Below are positions 17,610-27,185 of a stretch of 64,000 bases of DNA, piece after piece. A model generated the notes under the pieces. That model was not told where the DNA came from and did not search any database. It saw nothing but the letters and a program-made list of their open reading frames with translations. Source of the stretch: Fen-1254 sp963778945. GTDB taxonomy: Bacteria > Bacteroidota > Ignavibacteria > UBA10030. The translations under genes and the position numbers were made by a program. The stretch lies in NCBI GenBank assembly GCA_963778945.1, contig CAVZWL010000007.1:1-64000 (forward strand), given 5' to 3'. How positions within the stretch are numbered: the stretch's first letter is position 1; the number at the start of each line of letters is the position of its first letter.

Positions 17610-18714
17610 ATACAAACGTCCTAAATAAAGTGACAATGTAGAGAATGTTCGTTATATTGGGGGCATGAAAAACCCCACATTAAGTTTAGAGCATAAAGAC
17701 GCCAATAAAGAACGATTATTGGCAATAGCCGATCAAATACCAGGCGCATGGATTGGCATAAAGATAGCCGCCCTTCTTTTAGTGCTGGAAGGACAACGCC
17801 CTGGATGGATAACCGAGGTATTCGGATTAACCCGAATGAGCCTAAGTCGTTGGATTCACGGAGTAAACAGAGATGGCATAGAGTTCTTGAAACCCAAGCC
17901 CAGAGCAGGAAGAACTTCACGGTTAGAGCCGAAAGTCCAAAGAGTACTTGCAGCACATTTGGAGAAGTCTCCAAGGGAATTTGGATTAAACCGCGTACAG
18001 TGGGATGGGCCAACGTTAGCGATTCATCTAAAGCGTTTCTTTGGAATAAACATGAAGGTACGACAAGCCCAACGATGGATGCACCATCTTGGATATCGTC
18101 TAAAGCGGGCAAGTTACTCGTATCTTCAAGCACGGAGCCAAGAAGCACAGAAATTTCAGAGGGCTTTAAAAAAAACTTAAGTCCCTTAAGCCGAATGAAA
18201 CCATCGTCTTCCAGGATGAGACAGGATTCACGATGCACCCTCGATTGAGTCGTGGTTGGGCGAAGAAAGGGAAACGTCTGAAGATTCCTACGACAAGCCA
18301 GCATCGTGTCCGTCTGAATATCTCTGGTTGGGTTAATCCTTTGCTCGGACGCTATGGTATGATTAAGACAGAACGAGGTGATCGAAAGGGATTCCTCAAT
18401 ATTTTGCGTCATCTTTATGGGAGGTTTAAAGGATATACTATTTGGTTGTATGTTGATAGGGCCCGTTGGCATAAGGGTGAACCGATTGATCAATTTATTG
18501 AAAAACATCCAAGGCTCCATCTCGAATATCTGCCGCCGTATCAACCAGGCTTAAATATGCAGGAAAGGATTTGGCGTAGAATTCGCTATGAATCCACCAC
18601 CAATCGGTGGTTCGATAATCTCGATACTCTTTGGATTGTTGTTCGTCAGACAACTCGTTCATGGTCTTCTCAGAAAATTCGTAGGTTATGTAACATTTTA
18701 TAATACGTTTGTAT
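17610..18714 (+). mobile_element. IS630-family insertion sequence, complete
   Basis: The 1105-bp element has perfect 10-bp terminal inverted repeats (ATACAAACGT ... ACGTTTGTAT), followed by further partial match. It is flanked by TA at 17608-17609 and at 18715-18716, the TA target duplication expected for IS630/Tc1-mariner elements. One transposase gene in two frames fills it. Confidence 0.95.
17665..18703 (+). CDS. IS630 family transposase, two frames joined by +1 shift at an A8 run
   Basis: The upstream frame (17665-18180) carries the paired HTH region (ITEVFGLTRMSLSRWIHG) and a winged segment (ALKK...). The downstream frame, ending at 18703, carries the DDE catalytic residues in FQDETGF, YVDRARWH and MQERIWRRIRYE. 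The join is at AAAAAAAA (18168-18175); reading seven A residues would give one continuous 345-residue protein. Some IS630 elements use programmed slippage here; a one-base mutation or sequencing error gives the same picture. Confidence 0.85.
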
Positions 18715-19697
18715 TAATATTTGGGCTGTCGGAGCAGTGTATCTTGATTCTGCTAACGGTAATCCCGATCCATTTCCATATAACGCTGCTCATTGGAATG
18801 GAACTTTATGGAATCTTCAAAAGATACCATTTATCTATCAAGGACAAGCATTTTACTCACCGATTTATTCCATTTTGGCGTTTAATTCCAATGATATTTG
18901 GTTTGAAGCTGGAATTCATTGGGATGGGAACCAATTCACCACAATTCCATTAAATATTAGTTTTCCATCTCATGCAAACAGAATGTGGGGTAATTCAAGC
19001 AATGATTTTTATATAATTGGTGACAATGGTCTCATTGCTCATTGCACCTATGGTGGTTGGACAAGTATATCGAGTGGCACAAGCCTGACATTCCATGATA
19101 TTTACGGTTCAGGAGGACAAATACTTGCAGTCTGTATTCAATTCAGTCCGCTAGGCGGTGAAATCTTCAGTATTCAAGGGAATACGGCGACACAGATTTC
19201 CTCAAGCCCGATAGAAGGGTGTCAACTATACGGTATTTGGTTTGTGCCTAATCAACAATATTATCTCGCCGGAGAGTTTGCAGGGGTTTATGAAACACAA
19301 TCTCTGTCAGATAACTGGAGCCCATTGGCGATAACCGGGACTTCGACAACGGGAGTCAGAGGAAATGGAGTGAATGATGTCTTCGTTGTGTCAGCGGCGG
19401 GCGACTTAGTTCATTGGAATGGAGTAAGCTGGCAGAATTTCAGGGGACAGACAGGTCTTCCAAGCGGCGGTTATGCTAGAGTAGCAGTGAATGGAAATAC
19501 TGTGGTTGCAGTAGGAGCGAATTCATCTCAAGCAGTCATTACCATGGGAAGAAGACAATAACAATGGAGGAACAACAATGAGCAAGTTGTGCAGGCGGAG
19601 AGCTGTGTTTTATTTCGCCTTACTATTTACCCTTAGTATATATTATTCTCTAAATTGAATCCCGATTCCGCGGGATAACATTTTTAGGCCTCCGGCT

Positions 19698-19746
19698 ACC
19701 ATTAACCATTTACCATTTACCATTTACCATTTACCATTCTCCATTC
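19698..19746 (-). repeat. Heptad array, seven units
   Basis: ACCATTA, four ACCATTT, ACCATTC and TCCATTC lie in exact 7-nt register between the propeller gene and the convergent permease gene. On the other strand the unit is TGGTAAA, comparable to GTTAATG at 17159. Confidence 0.9.
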
Positions 19747-19756
19747 ATTGCTTCTC

Positions 19757-20998
19757 CTATTCATATCGTAATGACTCGACCGGATCCAGTTTTGCAGCTG
19801 TCCGCGCAGGGAATACACCGGCCGCAAAACCGACTGCCGTAAGTATTCCCACGGTGATTGCAATAAGCACAGGTGAAAGCACCGGGCGTCCGATGAATTG
19901 CATCGCTCCTTTGTCTGCCGGCATTGAACGGACTATCGAGACGATGATCGAGCAAAAGATAATTCCGATTGCACCGCCGGAAAATGACAGCAACAGTGAT
20001 TCGAAAATGAATTGCATCATAATGTAGCTTCGCCGCGCCCCGACGGCAAGCTTAATGCCGATCTCTCTGGTTCTTTCCTTTACGACTACATACATCACGT
20101 TCGCCACACCGACGCCGGCAATCACCAGCGTAAGAAATCCGATTGAAAAAAGGAAAAGCGAAAGTCCGAGGTCAACTTTCTTCGTAATTTTTTCCGCCTC
20201 GATAAAATCCCACATATTCAGCGAGCGTTCGTCTTTCGGATCGAAATGATATTTTCGTCCAAGGACTTCATAAATGGAAGCTTTCATGGTTTCCTGCTGG
20301 GCAGTGTTGACGGGCCGTATAACGATTGAGTTGACATGCTTGTTGCCGTACATGGTTCGAAATGTCGTATACGGCATGATGGCGCGCCGTGTGTCGGGCC
20401 CGTTGTTCATCGCAGTTTGAGTCTTCCGTTGTATAATGCCGACGGTTATAAAAGGCACTCCGTTGACCATAACAATCCTGCCTACCGGGTCCTGATCTTT
20501 AAAGATGTCTTTAGCGATCTCTGATCCAAGTACGAGAACTCGTCTCTGCCGCTCGATATCCGCATTGTCGAGAAATCTGCCGTTTGCTGCAGGGTACATG
20601 CGCCGCATCTCTTCAAAATCCGGATTCACACCTTCGCATTCCGTGTTTGTCGAAAAATTGCCGTATGTCAATGTAACATTGGAACGATACTGCGGAGAAA
20701 TCATTCCTATGCCGGCTATCGTTCTGGTCAGAAGATCGACGTCTTCTTCTAAAAGAGAAATTCTCCGTCCTTTGGGCAATCCCTGATAAATCATTCCTGT
20801 TTCGCCGCCGTATAAAACGATAATCTGATTTCCGGCATTCATCAATCCTTTAAGGATTTGAGTACCGAGTCCCTGTCCGAAGGAAAGCAGAAGAACGACA
20901 GCAATGGTGCCCCACGTAATTGCAATGAGCGTCAAAGCGGCACGCAGCCGGTGGACGCGAAGGTCAAAAAGAAAATCTCTGAAGAGTTCAAAAAACAT
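19757..20998 (-). CDS. MacB/FtsX-type ABC transporter permease
   Basis: 413 residues. An N-terminal membrane helix (TLIAITWGTIAVVLLLSFG) is followed by a large periplasmic MacB core domain (about residues 45-280, with SPQYRSNVTLTYG and VLGSEIAKDIF) and three C-terminal helices with the FtsX signature KERTREIGIKLAVGARR. It is third in an operon-like row after the adaptor and a paralogous permease (33-nt gap). MacB-type systems use ATP to drive export of peptides, lipoproteins or drugs from the periplasm. No ATPase domain is fused to it or encoded next to it. Confidence 0.88.
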   Translation of the reverse strand: MFFELFRDFLFDLRVHRLRAALTLIAITWGTIAVVLLLSFGQGLGTQILKGLMNAGNQIIVLYGGETGMIYQGLPKGRRISLLEEDVDLLTRTIAGIGMISPQYRSNVTLTYGNFSTNTECEGVNPDFEEMRRMYPAANGRFLDNADIERQRRVLVLGSEIAKDIFKDQDPVGRIVMVNGVPFITVGIIQRKTQTAMNNGPDTRRAIMPYTTFRTMYGNKHVNSIVIRPVNTAQQETMKASIYEVLGRKYHFDPKDERSLNMWDFIEAEKITKKVDLGLSLFLFSIGFLTLVIAGVGVANVMYVVVKERTREIGIKLAVGARRSYIMMQFIFESLLLSFSGGAIGIIFCSIIVSIVRSMPADKGAMQFIGRPVLSPVLIAITVGILTAVGFAAGVFPARTAAKLDPVESLRYE

Positions 20999-21031
20999 AG
21001 AGCTGCCGATCCGTTCGTGATACTATTAACT

Positions 21032-22264
21032 TTAGGTGCGCAAACACTCGATAACATCCAGATTGGATGCGCGGCGTGCCGGCATGAGTCCGGAAGAAAG
21101 GCCGACGAGTATGAGCACGGAAATTGTCGTCATGACGACTTCCATCGAGATTACGGGTGTACCTACATAATCCTTAATCGGAAGCATTCCCAGGAACGTT
21201 ACGATGCCGTATGAAATAAGAAAGCCCACCACCGATCCTGTAAAAACGATGAAAAATGTTTCGCAGAAAAATTGAAGCATAATATTTTTTTTGGTGGCTC
21301 CGAGAGCTCTCTTTACGCCGATTTCTTTAATGCGCTCCTGCACGACAATAAACATAATGTTTGCAACACCGAGTCCTGCAACGCCGAGTGTAAAGCTTCC
21401 GATGAGTCCCAAAAAGAGATTGATACCCAGGAACATATAAAAAGAGAGCCGGTCAAAATCCGTCGTATCCCAGATAAAGGCGGCGTCTTTGTCGGTCGGG
21501 TCGAATTTATACCGTTTGCTCAGTGCGGCTCTCACGTCTTTTTCAGTCTCTTCTCCGATGCGCGGATCGCTGATTTGATAAATAATGTTATCGACATGAG
21601 TATAGCCGTAGAGGGAAACGAATGTTGTGTGAGGAATGAAAATACGGTCTTGATCCTGGCTGTTATAGGACGACGGCTGCGTTTTTTTCTGCATGACTCC
21701 GACAATGGTAAAGGGGACCTGATCTATAAAAACTGTTTTTCCTACCGCATTTTGGTCCTTAAAAAGGAATTCGTTCACTTTGTTGCCGATCACCGCAATT
21801 CTTCGCCGGTCCTGTATATCCAGCGCATTGATGAAACGGCCTCCTTGCTCCGGATTGATATTGCGCATATCGCCGTAGATAACATTAACGCCGGAAACAA
21901 GCGGATTGAGTATGTTTTCTCCTACGTGTGCGACCGTTCGTTTTCCGTATTCCGGACTGATGGCGCATACTGCCGGTACTTCCGCGGTTATCAATTTTGT
22001 GTCTTCTTCGACAAATGAAATCGGGCGGCCGATTCCGTACCCGGCCCACGGTTTGGTGGTCCTGCCCGGCCATACGATGGCGATGCCTTCTCCCATACCG
22101 TGCATATTGGCGGCTGTCTGTTTCCTGAAACCGACTCCGAATGCCACGAGAACTACGATTGCAACCGTGCCCCAGATGATTCCGAACATCGTCAAAAATG
22201 CGCGCAATTTCTGTGCACGCAGGTCGACGACAAATTCAGAAATGATCGAGCGGAAAGTTTCCAT
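21032..22264 (-). CDS. MacB/FtsX-type ABC transporter permease (second paralogue)
   Basis: 410 residues with the same layout as the downstream permease: TM1 (FLTMFGIIWGTVAIVVLVAFG), a MacB periplasmic core (ISPEYGKRTVAHVG, VIGNKVNEFLFKDQ), and three C-terminal helices with RIKEIGVKRALGATKKNI. The two permeases probably form a heterodimer. It begins 24 nt downstream of the HlyD-type adaptor gene, so the three genes are likely cotranscribed from upstream of 23386. Substrate unknown. Confidence 0.88.
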   Translation of the reverse strand: METFRSIISEFVVDLRAQKLRAFLTMFGIIWGTVAIVVLVAFGVGFRKQTAANMHGMGEGIAIVWPGRTTKPWAGYGIGRPISFVEEDTKLITAEVPAVCAISPEYGKRTVAHVGENILNPLVSGVNVIYGDMRNINPEQGGRFINALDIQDRRRIAVIGNKVNEFLFKDQNAVGKTVFIDQVPFTIVGVMQKKTQPSSYNSQDQDRIFIPHTTFVSLYGYTHVDNIIYQISDPRIGEETEKDVRAALSKRYKFDPTDKDAAFIWDTTDFDRLSFYMFLGINLFLGLIGSFTLGVAGLGVANIMFIVVQERIKEIGVKRALGATKKNIMLQFFCETFFIVFTGSVVGFLISYGIVTFLGMLPIKDYVGTPVISMEVVMTTISVLILVGLSSGLMPARRASNLDVIECLRT

Positions 22265-22288
22265 TTTATTTCCTGCCGGGATTAAGCA

Positions 22289-23386
22289 TTAATCGATTTT
22301 TTTTACCGGTTTTTCCTGCACTTCGTCGCCTTCTTTCAATCCGGAAACGACTTCGATATTAATCGCATCGCTGAGGCCGGTTTTGATCAAACGCTGTTCT
22401 TCCTTATTGGGAGCGAGAGCCAGCGTGACGAATGCAGAATCGTTCCTCATCGTAACGACTCTTTCAGGGATCATGAGTACGTTGACTTTTTTCTGAATAA
22501 TAATATCGGCATTGGCGGAATACCCGGCCCGGAGAACGGCATTTTTTTTGTTCGGAATAAGTATTTCGATCGGAAAAACAGTTGCATTGTCTTTCTTTTC
22601 CGCCTTGAGCCATATTTTCCGCAGAAAGCCGTGGACCGTATCGCCCGGCAGCGCGCCGACTTTAAGCTCAGTCTCCATTCCTTCCTTCATTTTGCCGACA
22701 TCGATTTCATCCACTGTACCCTTGAAGAGCAGTCTTTCCATGTTCGCCATCTTCATGAGAACCGTTCCCTCCTGATAGGACGTCAGCGGCGTCACCGGGT
22801 CGCCGACTTCCACTGCACGGTTGAGTATGGAGCCGGATATGGGCGCTTTAACAATAGATTCGATTTCCGTTTCTCCAATTTTCACTTTTCCGCTTTCCAT
22901 GAGAGCGAGTGTTTCCAGAGCGATTTTTAATTTAAGTTCGGATTCCTGCGCCTGCATCTGGTAGTTTTCATAATCTTTGTCGGAAATCATTTTGCTTTGA
23001 TGAAGCGATTCCTCGCGAACCATGTCCTTTTTAAAATTATCGGCGTCGACCTGACTGATCTGAACCTGACGTTTTGCATTTGCCAACTCCAGCGGCGCAG
23101 GGTCGGGCCGTACCTCAAGAATCGGATCGCCGAATTTTACGTACGCTCCCACGTCGGCATAAATATGACCGACAACCCCGGAGACTTTCGCTTTTATCGA
23201 TATTTCATTCTCCGGCTCGATAGTCCCGACGGCAAGCGCTTTATCGACAATGGTTCCCCGCGTGACCTTGATTTTTGGAAGTGAGTTTTCATTGGCAGAC
23301 TTATTTCCGCCAAAGAAGAAAAATGCAGCGCCGCCGATTGCAGCGACAGCAATGGATGAAACGACGATTTTCTTTTTCATAGTCAT
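22289..23386 (-). CDS. Periplasmic adaptor (HlyD/MacA family membrane-fusion protein)
   Basis: 365 residues. An N-terminal membrane anchor (VVSSIAVAAIGGAAFFFFGG) is followed by a biotinyl-lipoyl-like half (VEPENEISIKAKVSGVVG region), a helical hairpin (VDADNFKKDMVREESLHQSK), the second lipoyl half (IVKAPISGSILN), a beta-barrel domain (LFKGTVDEIDVGKM) and a membrane-proximal domain ending GDEVQEKPVK. It should bridge the inner-membrane permeases to an outer-membrane channel. It is first gene of the three-gene efflux cluster; no TolC-like gene is nearby. Confidence 0.9.
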   Translation of the reverse strand: MTMKKKIVVSSIAVAAIGGAAFFFFGGNKSANENSLPKIKVTRGTIVDKALAVGTIEPENEISIKAKVSGVVGHIYADVGAYVKFGDPILEVRPDPAPLELANAKRQVQISQVDADNFKKDMVREESLHQSKMISDKDYENYQMQAQESELKLKIALETLALMESGKVKIGETEIESIVKAPISGSILNRAVEVGDPVTPLTSYQEGTVLMKMANMERLLFKGTVDEIDVGKMKEGMETELKVGALPGDTVHGFLRKIWLKAEKKDNATVFPIEILIPNKKNAVLRAGYSANADIIIQKKVNVLMIPERVVTMRNDSAFVTLALAPNKEEQRLIKTGLSDAINIEVVSGLKEGDEVQEKPVKKID

Positions 23387-23434
23387 GCGTCAATAATAAT
23401 GAAATTTATGGATTAAGAAAAACACAGGGATTAA

Positions 23435-23462
23435 ATCTCCCTTACCGCCTATACAGGGAGAT
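23435..23462 (-). terminator. Hairpin downstream of the acetyltransferase gene
   Basis: ATCTCCCT and AGGGAGAT form an 8-bp stem with a 12-nt loop. On the bottom strand TTTAAT follows the stem, a weak U-tract. It lies about 210 nt past the acetyltransferase stop and 50 nt upstream of the adaptor start. Confidence 0.35.
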
Positions 23463-23674
23463 ACGGCAGATGGCATAGGAAGGTTTCACTGAAAAAGAGA
23501 GATGAATGGCCTCAATCCGCGTTACAAAGGCAGGATTAGCCCAATCATGGTAAAGAGAAGTGTCCCGCTGTCGAATGAGTGTATCGGAATGAAGTCGCAG
23601 ATTGTCTCGGTCTTTTTGCAGGACAAAGAGCTGAAGATCGGATACGTTCGGTTTCCGTGTTCTTTTTTTTTCGA

Positions 23675-24295
23675 TCAATACTGCTGTTTCGAGAGGAATT
23701 GACTTTCTTTTTGTTTGATCCTTTGGATCAAAAAGCTTTTCGCTGCCGTCCATTCATCGTCGATCATAGAGTACCATGCAGTATCCCGATTTCTGTTTTT
23801 GATGATCATATGTTTTCTGAACAATCCATCATGCTTAAATCCCAATTGAAGCGCAGCTCTTTTACTCGGTTCATTTGTGTTGTCGCATTTCCAGACGACT
23901 CTGCGATATTTCAATTCTTCGAAAAGATAGCATAACAGGAGATACACCGTATTTGTATTGATCTCAGTTCTACGAGCGGATCTGCAATACCAGATGCTTC
24001 CGATTTCCGACGTACCAAAATTCGTGTCGGTATTAAGAAGGGAGCAGGTGCCGACCGGCCTCTGCAGTCTTTTACTGTAAATTGAAAAAGTAATTTTATC
24101 GGAACTTTGCTCTTCCTTCGTAATCCATTCCTTCATATCCTTCTTGGAATCGAAAGGACCGAAAAACATATGATGAAACGTTTCTGCAGGTTCTTCACCG
24201 GCCGATTCATATAAGAGATCCAGATCATTTGCCGCAATCGGCCGAAGAAGAACCGATCTGTTTTCAAGTTTTATTTTTTCAGGCATCTTATACAT
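23675..24295 (-). CDS. GNAT family N-acetyltransferase (RimJ/RimL-like)
   Basis: About 206 residues from ATG 24295 (MYKMPEKIK); an ATG at 24328 adds eleven hydrophobic residues and is less likely, and ATG 24286 is also possible. The fold is visible as LENRSVLLRPIAANDLD (strand 1), KEWITKEEQ, FSIYSKRLQRPVGTCSLL, and the acetyl-CoA-loop region SEIGSIWYCRSARRTEINTNTVYLLL with RVVWKCDNTNEPSKRAALQLGFKHDG near the end. This last segment is characteristic of the RimJ/RimL group. The acceptor substrate (protein N-terminus or small molecule) is unknown. Confidence 0.8.
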   Translation of the reverse strand: MYKMPEKIKLENRSVLLRPIAANDLDLLYESAGEEPAETFHHMFFGPFDSKKDMKEWITKEEQSSDKITFSIYSKRLQRPVGTCSLLNTDTNFGTSEIGSIWYCRSARRTEINTNTVYLLLCYLFEELKYRRVVWKCDNTNEPSKRAALQLGFKHDGLFRKHMIIKNRNRDTAWYSMIDDEWTAAKSFLIQRIKQKESQFLSKQQY

Positions 24296-24364
24296 AGTAT
24301 GTTTAAGATAAACGATGAAGAACGGCACATACGGGCTGGAGCATCACCGCTCCATCGAGCAGCA

Positions 24365-25702
24365 TCAGAAAGCGATGTGTGCGCGCATGCCGAAAACGTG
24401 AACAGGTCCTCTGTCTGCATTGTATGCCGGATGAAGCACTAACTGGTAATCCGGCGTAAGCGAGAGATGGAATTCCGGCAGCGCGAATGAATAAAACAGC
24501 TCTGTAATAAATTCCGGCGAGTAATTGAGACGGCCGTCGCCGATGAGAAATCCATAACCGCCTGCTTCCAGATACTTGCGGTGGTCTTGAGAAATTCCAT
24601 TGAGTACCAGCGCAAGACCCATGCCGTCGCCTTTCCGCCGCCAAAGGGCGCCGTCCAGCAGGACGGCAGAACTGATTGTTTGATCGATTTCCGTGAACAT
24701 CCATGTCTCGTTCGCCCCCTCGTTCCAGCCGGCTCTCAACATAAAACCGATAGAGGCGGAGAATGATTGTTCAATATTCAGGCAGAATCCATGTTTTGTC
24801 CGGCCGTATTCTCTTGTGTTTACAATGTTCGGCGGAAGCTGATCTGCTTGCGAAAACAGCAGCGCCTGCGAATAATTTCCCATTCGGGCTTCCGTATAGT
24901 ATCCGAGTGTGCGAATGACGCCTTTCTGCGAACATAGTTCGTACGATCGTTCGATTTCAAATGTTTCTGAATTTGCCTTGCTGATATTTTGGTCCATGTC
25001 GGACATATTCGCTTCCGTAGGCACCATGGCGCTGGAAACTCTGAACGCCCATGGAGACAGCGATAGTTCACCGACGAATCCCCACGTGTAACCTCGTGTA
25101 TTTGCTGGATAATCCCATGCACCGTTTGACATGAGCGCCCAGTTCATAAACTGCGTGCGCGGATCGTGGCTGCAACTGTTCTGATCGAAATAATCGGTCA
25201 TGCTGATTTTTCCGAGTATCAGCGTCAGCCTCTTTGAGGGCTGCAGCCCTGCAAGCTGATCTTCGTCGTCTGAAAACATCGTATCCCGGTCGGAAAGGGC
25301 AAATGTGGTTTTGATAAAAAACCTGCTTATGGATATTTGGGGCGCCGGATCGCCGATGCGGTAGGTCTCGCCGTTCGGGAAGCCGGCAATTCCTTTTACA
25401 CCGCTCAATCCATTGCCGCCGCCGAGCTCGGGGACGAAATAAATTTCAGTGCCGTTCCATAATCTTCTTCCTACAAAAAAAGTTGATGTGATGGACGTCT
25501 GAGCCGGCTCGCTCGTATCAAGACTGTTTTGACCCGAATATTTTGCGCTAAAATCCGGATGATATTGCGTTATAATTGTTTGCTGAAAATGGAAACTCCA
25601 ATCGGAAAAAATTGCCTCATTTGCGGCGGACTGTGCAAAGAGCGACGGAACTGCTGAAGCGGTCATAAACAGTATGAATAGACCATTTTTTATCGTTATC
25701 AA
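24365..25702 (-). CDS. OprB-type carbohydrate-selective porin
   Basis: 445 residues with signal peptide MITIKNGLFILFMTASAVPS...LFAQ. The mature protein resembles OprB: WSFHFQQTIITQYHPDF near the start, FVPELGGGNGLSGVKGIAGFPNGE, a FFIKTTFAL strand, KISMTDYFDQN and repeated amphipathic strands to the C-terminal FGMRAHIAF, whose final Phe fits BAM recognition. It probably forms a diffusion channel for sugars across the outer membrane, which agrees with the glycosidases elsewhere in the window. It is flanked by the acetyltransferase and, divergently, by the alcohol dehydrogenase. Confidence 0.85.
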   Translation of the reverse strand: MITIKNGLFILFMTASAVPSLFAQSAANEAIFSDWSFHFQQTIITQYHPDFSAKYSGQNSLDTSEPAQTSITSTFFVGRRLWNGTEIYFVPELGGGNGLSGVKGIAGFPNGETYRIGDPAPQISISRFFIKTTFALSDRDTMFSDDEDQLAGLQPSKRLTLILGKISMTDYFDQNSCSHDPRTQFMNWALMSNGAWDYPANTRGYTWGFVGELSLSPWAFRVSSAMVPTEANMSDMDQNISKANSETFEIERSYELCSQKGVIRTLGYYTEARMGNYSQALLFSQADQLPPNIVNTREYGRTKHGFCLNIEQSFSASIGFMLRAGWNEGANETWMFTEIDQTISSAVLLDGALWRRKGDGMGLALVLNGISQDHRKYLEAGGYGFLIGDGRLNYSPEFITELFYSFALPEFHLSLTPDYQLVLHPAYNADRGPVHVFGMRAHIAF

Positions 25703-25904
25703 GCTTTCTTCTCTAATATTTTTATTGCAGAATCGAATAGTATAATAATGAATAATAATACGAGAAAAAAATGAACCGGAATTTATTTTTTAAAAATCCA
25801 AATGATAGGCTGCTGCAATCGAAAGATGATTCCATATACTTTATACGGAAAATAAAGTACATTCAATCATAGTCATATAATTTGTAAAAGACAGGAGGCA
25901 AATA

Positions 25905-27072
25905 ATGAATTTTTCATATTACATTCCCACTAATATTTTCTTCGGGCCCGGTTCGCTCAATCAACTCTCTCAAATTCATCTGCCCGGAAAGAAGGGTCTC
26001 ATAGTTCTCTCCGCCGGCCCATCCATGAAAAAACACGGCTATCTTGATCGCGTCGTTCAATTGCTGCATTCAAACGGCACAGAGTCGGTTGTCTTTGATA
26101 AGATTCTGCCGAATCCCATTCGACGGCATGTTATGGAAGGAGCCGAACTTGCACGGGCCGAGAAATGTGATTTTATTATCGGTCTGGGAGGCGGCAGCAG
26201 CATCGATTCGGCCAAAAGCATTGCTGTGATGGCAAAGAACCCCGGCGACTATTGGGACTACATCGGAGGCGGCAGCGGGAAGGGAAAGCCGGTGTCCGGC
26301 GGAGTTCTGCCGATCGTTGCAATTACTACGACTGCCGGAACGGGCACGGAAGCGGATCCATGGACGGTTATTACGCATGAAGAACGTCAGGAAAAAATCG
26401 GTTTCGGTACTCCGGAAACATTCCCATGTATTTCCATCGTCGATCCAGAATTGATGATTTCCGTTCCTCCCTTGCTGACTGCGTATCAAGGATTCGATGC
26501 ATTTTTTCATGCCGCCGAGGGATATATATCTAAAATTGCAAATCCTGTCAGCGACATGTATGCACTTAAAAGCATCTCCCTTCTGAATACATATCTTCCC
26601 GCCGCCGTAAAAAACGGATCGGATATGGAAGCGAGAACCAATATTGCTTTGGCAAACACACTTTCCGGATTTGTCGAATCGACTTCTTCCTGCACATCGG
26701 AGCATTCTATGGAACATGCATTGAGCGCGTTTCATCCTTCATTGCCGCATGGCGCCGGTTTGATTATGCTGTCGCAGTCGTATTTTTCCTTCTTTGCTGA
26801 GAAAGTGCACGGAGCGTATCATCCATATGGGAGAAGTGATGGGGAAAAAGGAAAAAACAAAAAATGTTCATTCCTTTATCGATGCTCTTGCCGAGCTGCA
26901 GCAGCGATGCGGTGTAGCAGACCTGAAAATGAGCGATTATGGAATCCGAAAAGAAGAAATTCCCGCTCTGGCGCGCAACGCGCATGAGACAATGGGAGGA
27001 TTGTTTACACTCGACCGATATACGCTGTCGCTTGCTGAAACGATCGCAATTATGGAGAGGGCTTTCAAATAG
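25905..27072 (+). pseudogene. Iron-containing alcohol dehydrogenase, one frameshift
   Basis: Start ATG 25905 follows a perfect AGGAGG. Frame 1 covers the NAD-binding domain (GGGSSIDSAKSIAVMAKNP) and the metal region (FDAFFHAAEGYIS; HSMEHALSAFHPSLPHGAG, whose His residues bind Fe). At about 26807-26813 one extra base shifts the frame. The next frame continues RIIHMGEVMGKKEK ... VADLKMSDYGI, the expected group III ADH C-terminus, to 27072. Removing one base gives 388 residues, full family length. The enzyme would interconvert alcohols and aldehydes or ketones. True loss versus sequencing error cannot be decided here. Confidence 0.8.
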
Positions 27073-27185
27073 AAACCGGCGAATCTAAGACCTGTAATCC
27101 TTATGCAGAGGTTCAGACATGACGCTGTGATTTTTTTGGAAATTTTGAAAGCAGTCCTTCTTTGCCCGGTAATGTTAAGGTTTTC

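Larger units (their letters stand above)
17414..19561 (+). pseudogene. Exported propeller-like protein split by an IS630 insertion
   Basis: The N-terminal piece (17414-17609) has a signal or lipoprotein-like leader (LLLAGSDCKKNP; Asp before Cys is unusual for a lipobox) and a PPPP linker. The C-terminal piece (about 18717-19561) continues in the same frame. Removing the IS and one TA copy restores INDTNIWAVGAVYLDS and a 346-residue protein. Trp/Gly/Asn-rich repeats (NDIWFEAG, NDFYIIGDNGLIAH, NDVFVVSAAGDLVHWNG) suggest a beta-propeller of surface-protein type. The C-terminal part is otherwise intact, so the insertion is probably recent. No enzymatic motif is seen. Confidence 0.85.

Noticed and set aside
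8413..19746. Heptad arrays as a CRISPR locus
   Set aside because: Units are 7 nt, contiguous and degenerate with no spacers, and no cas gene is in the window.
23442..23753. 103-codon bottom-strand frame
   Set aside because: Starts inside the acetyltransferase gene in another frame, contains the hairpin at 23435-23462, and has no recognisable motif.
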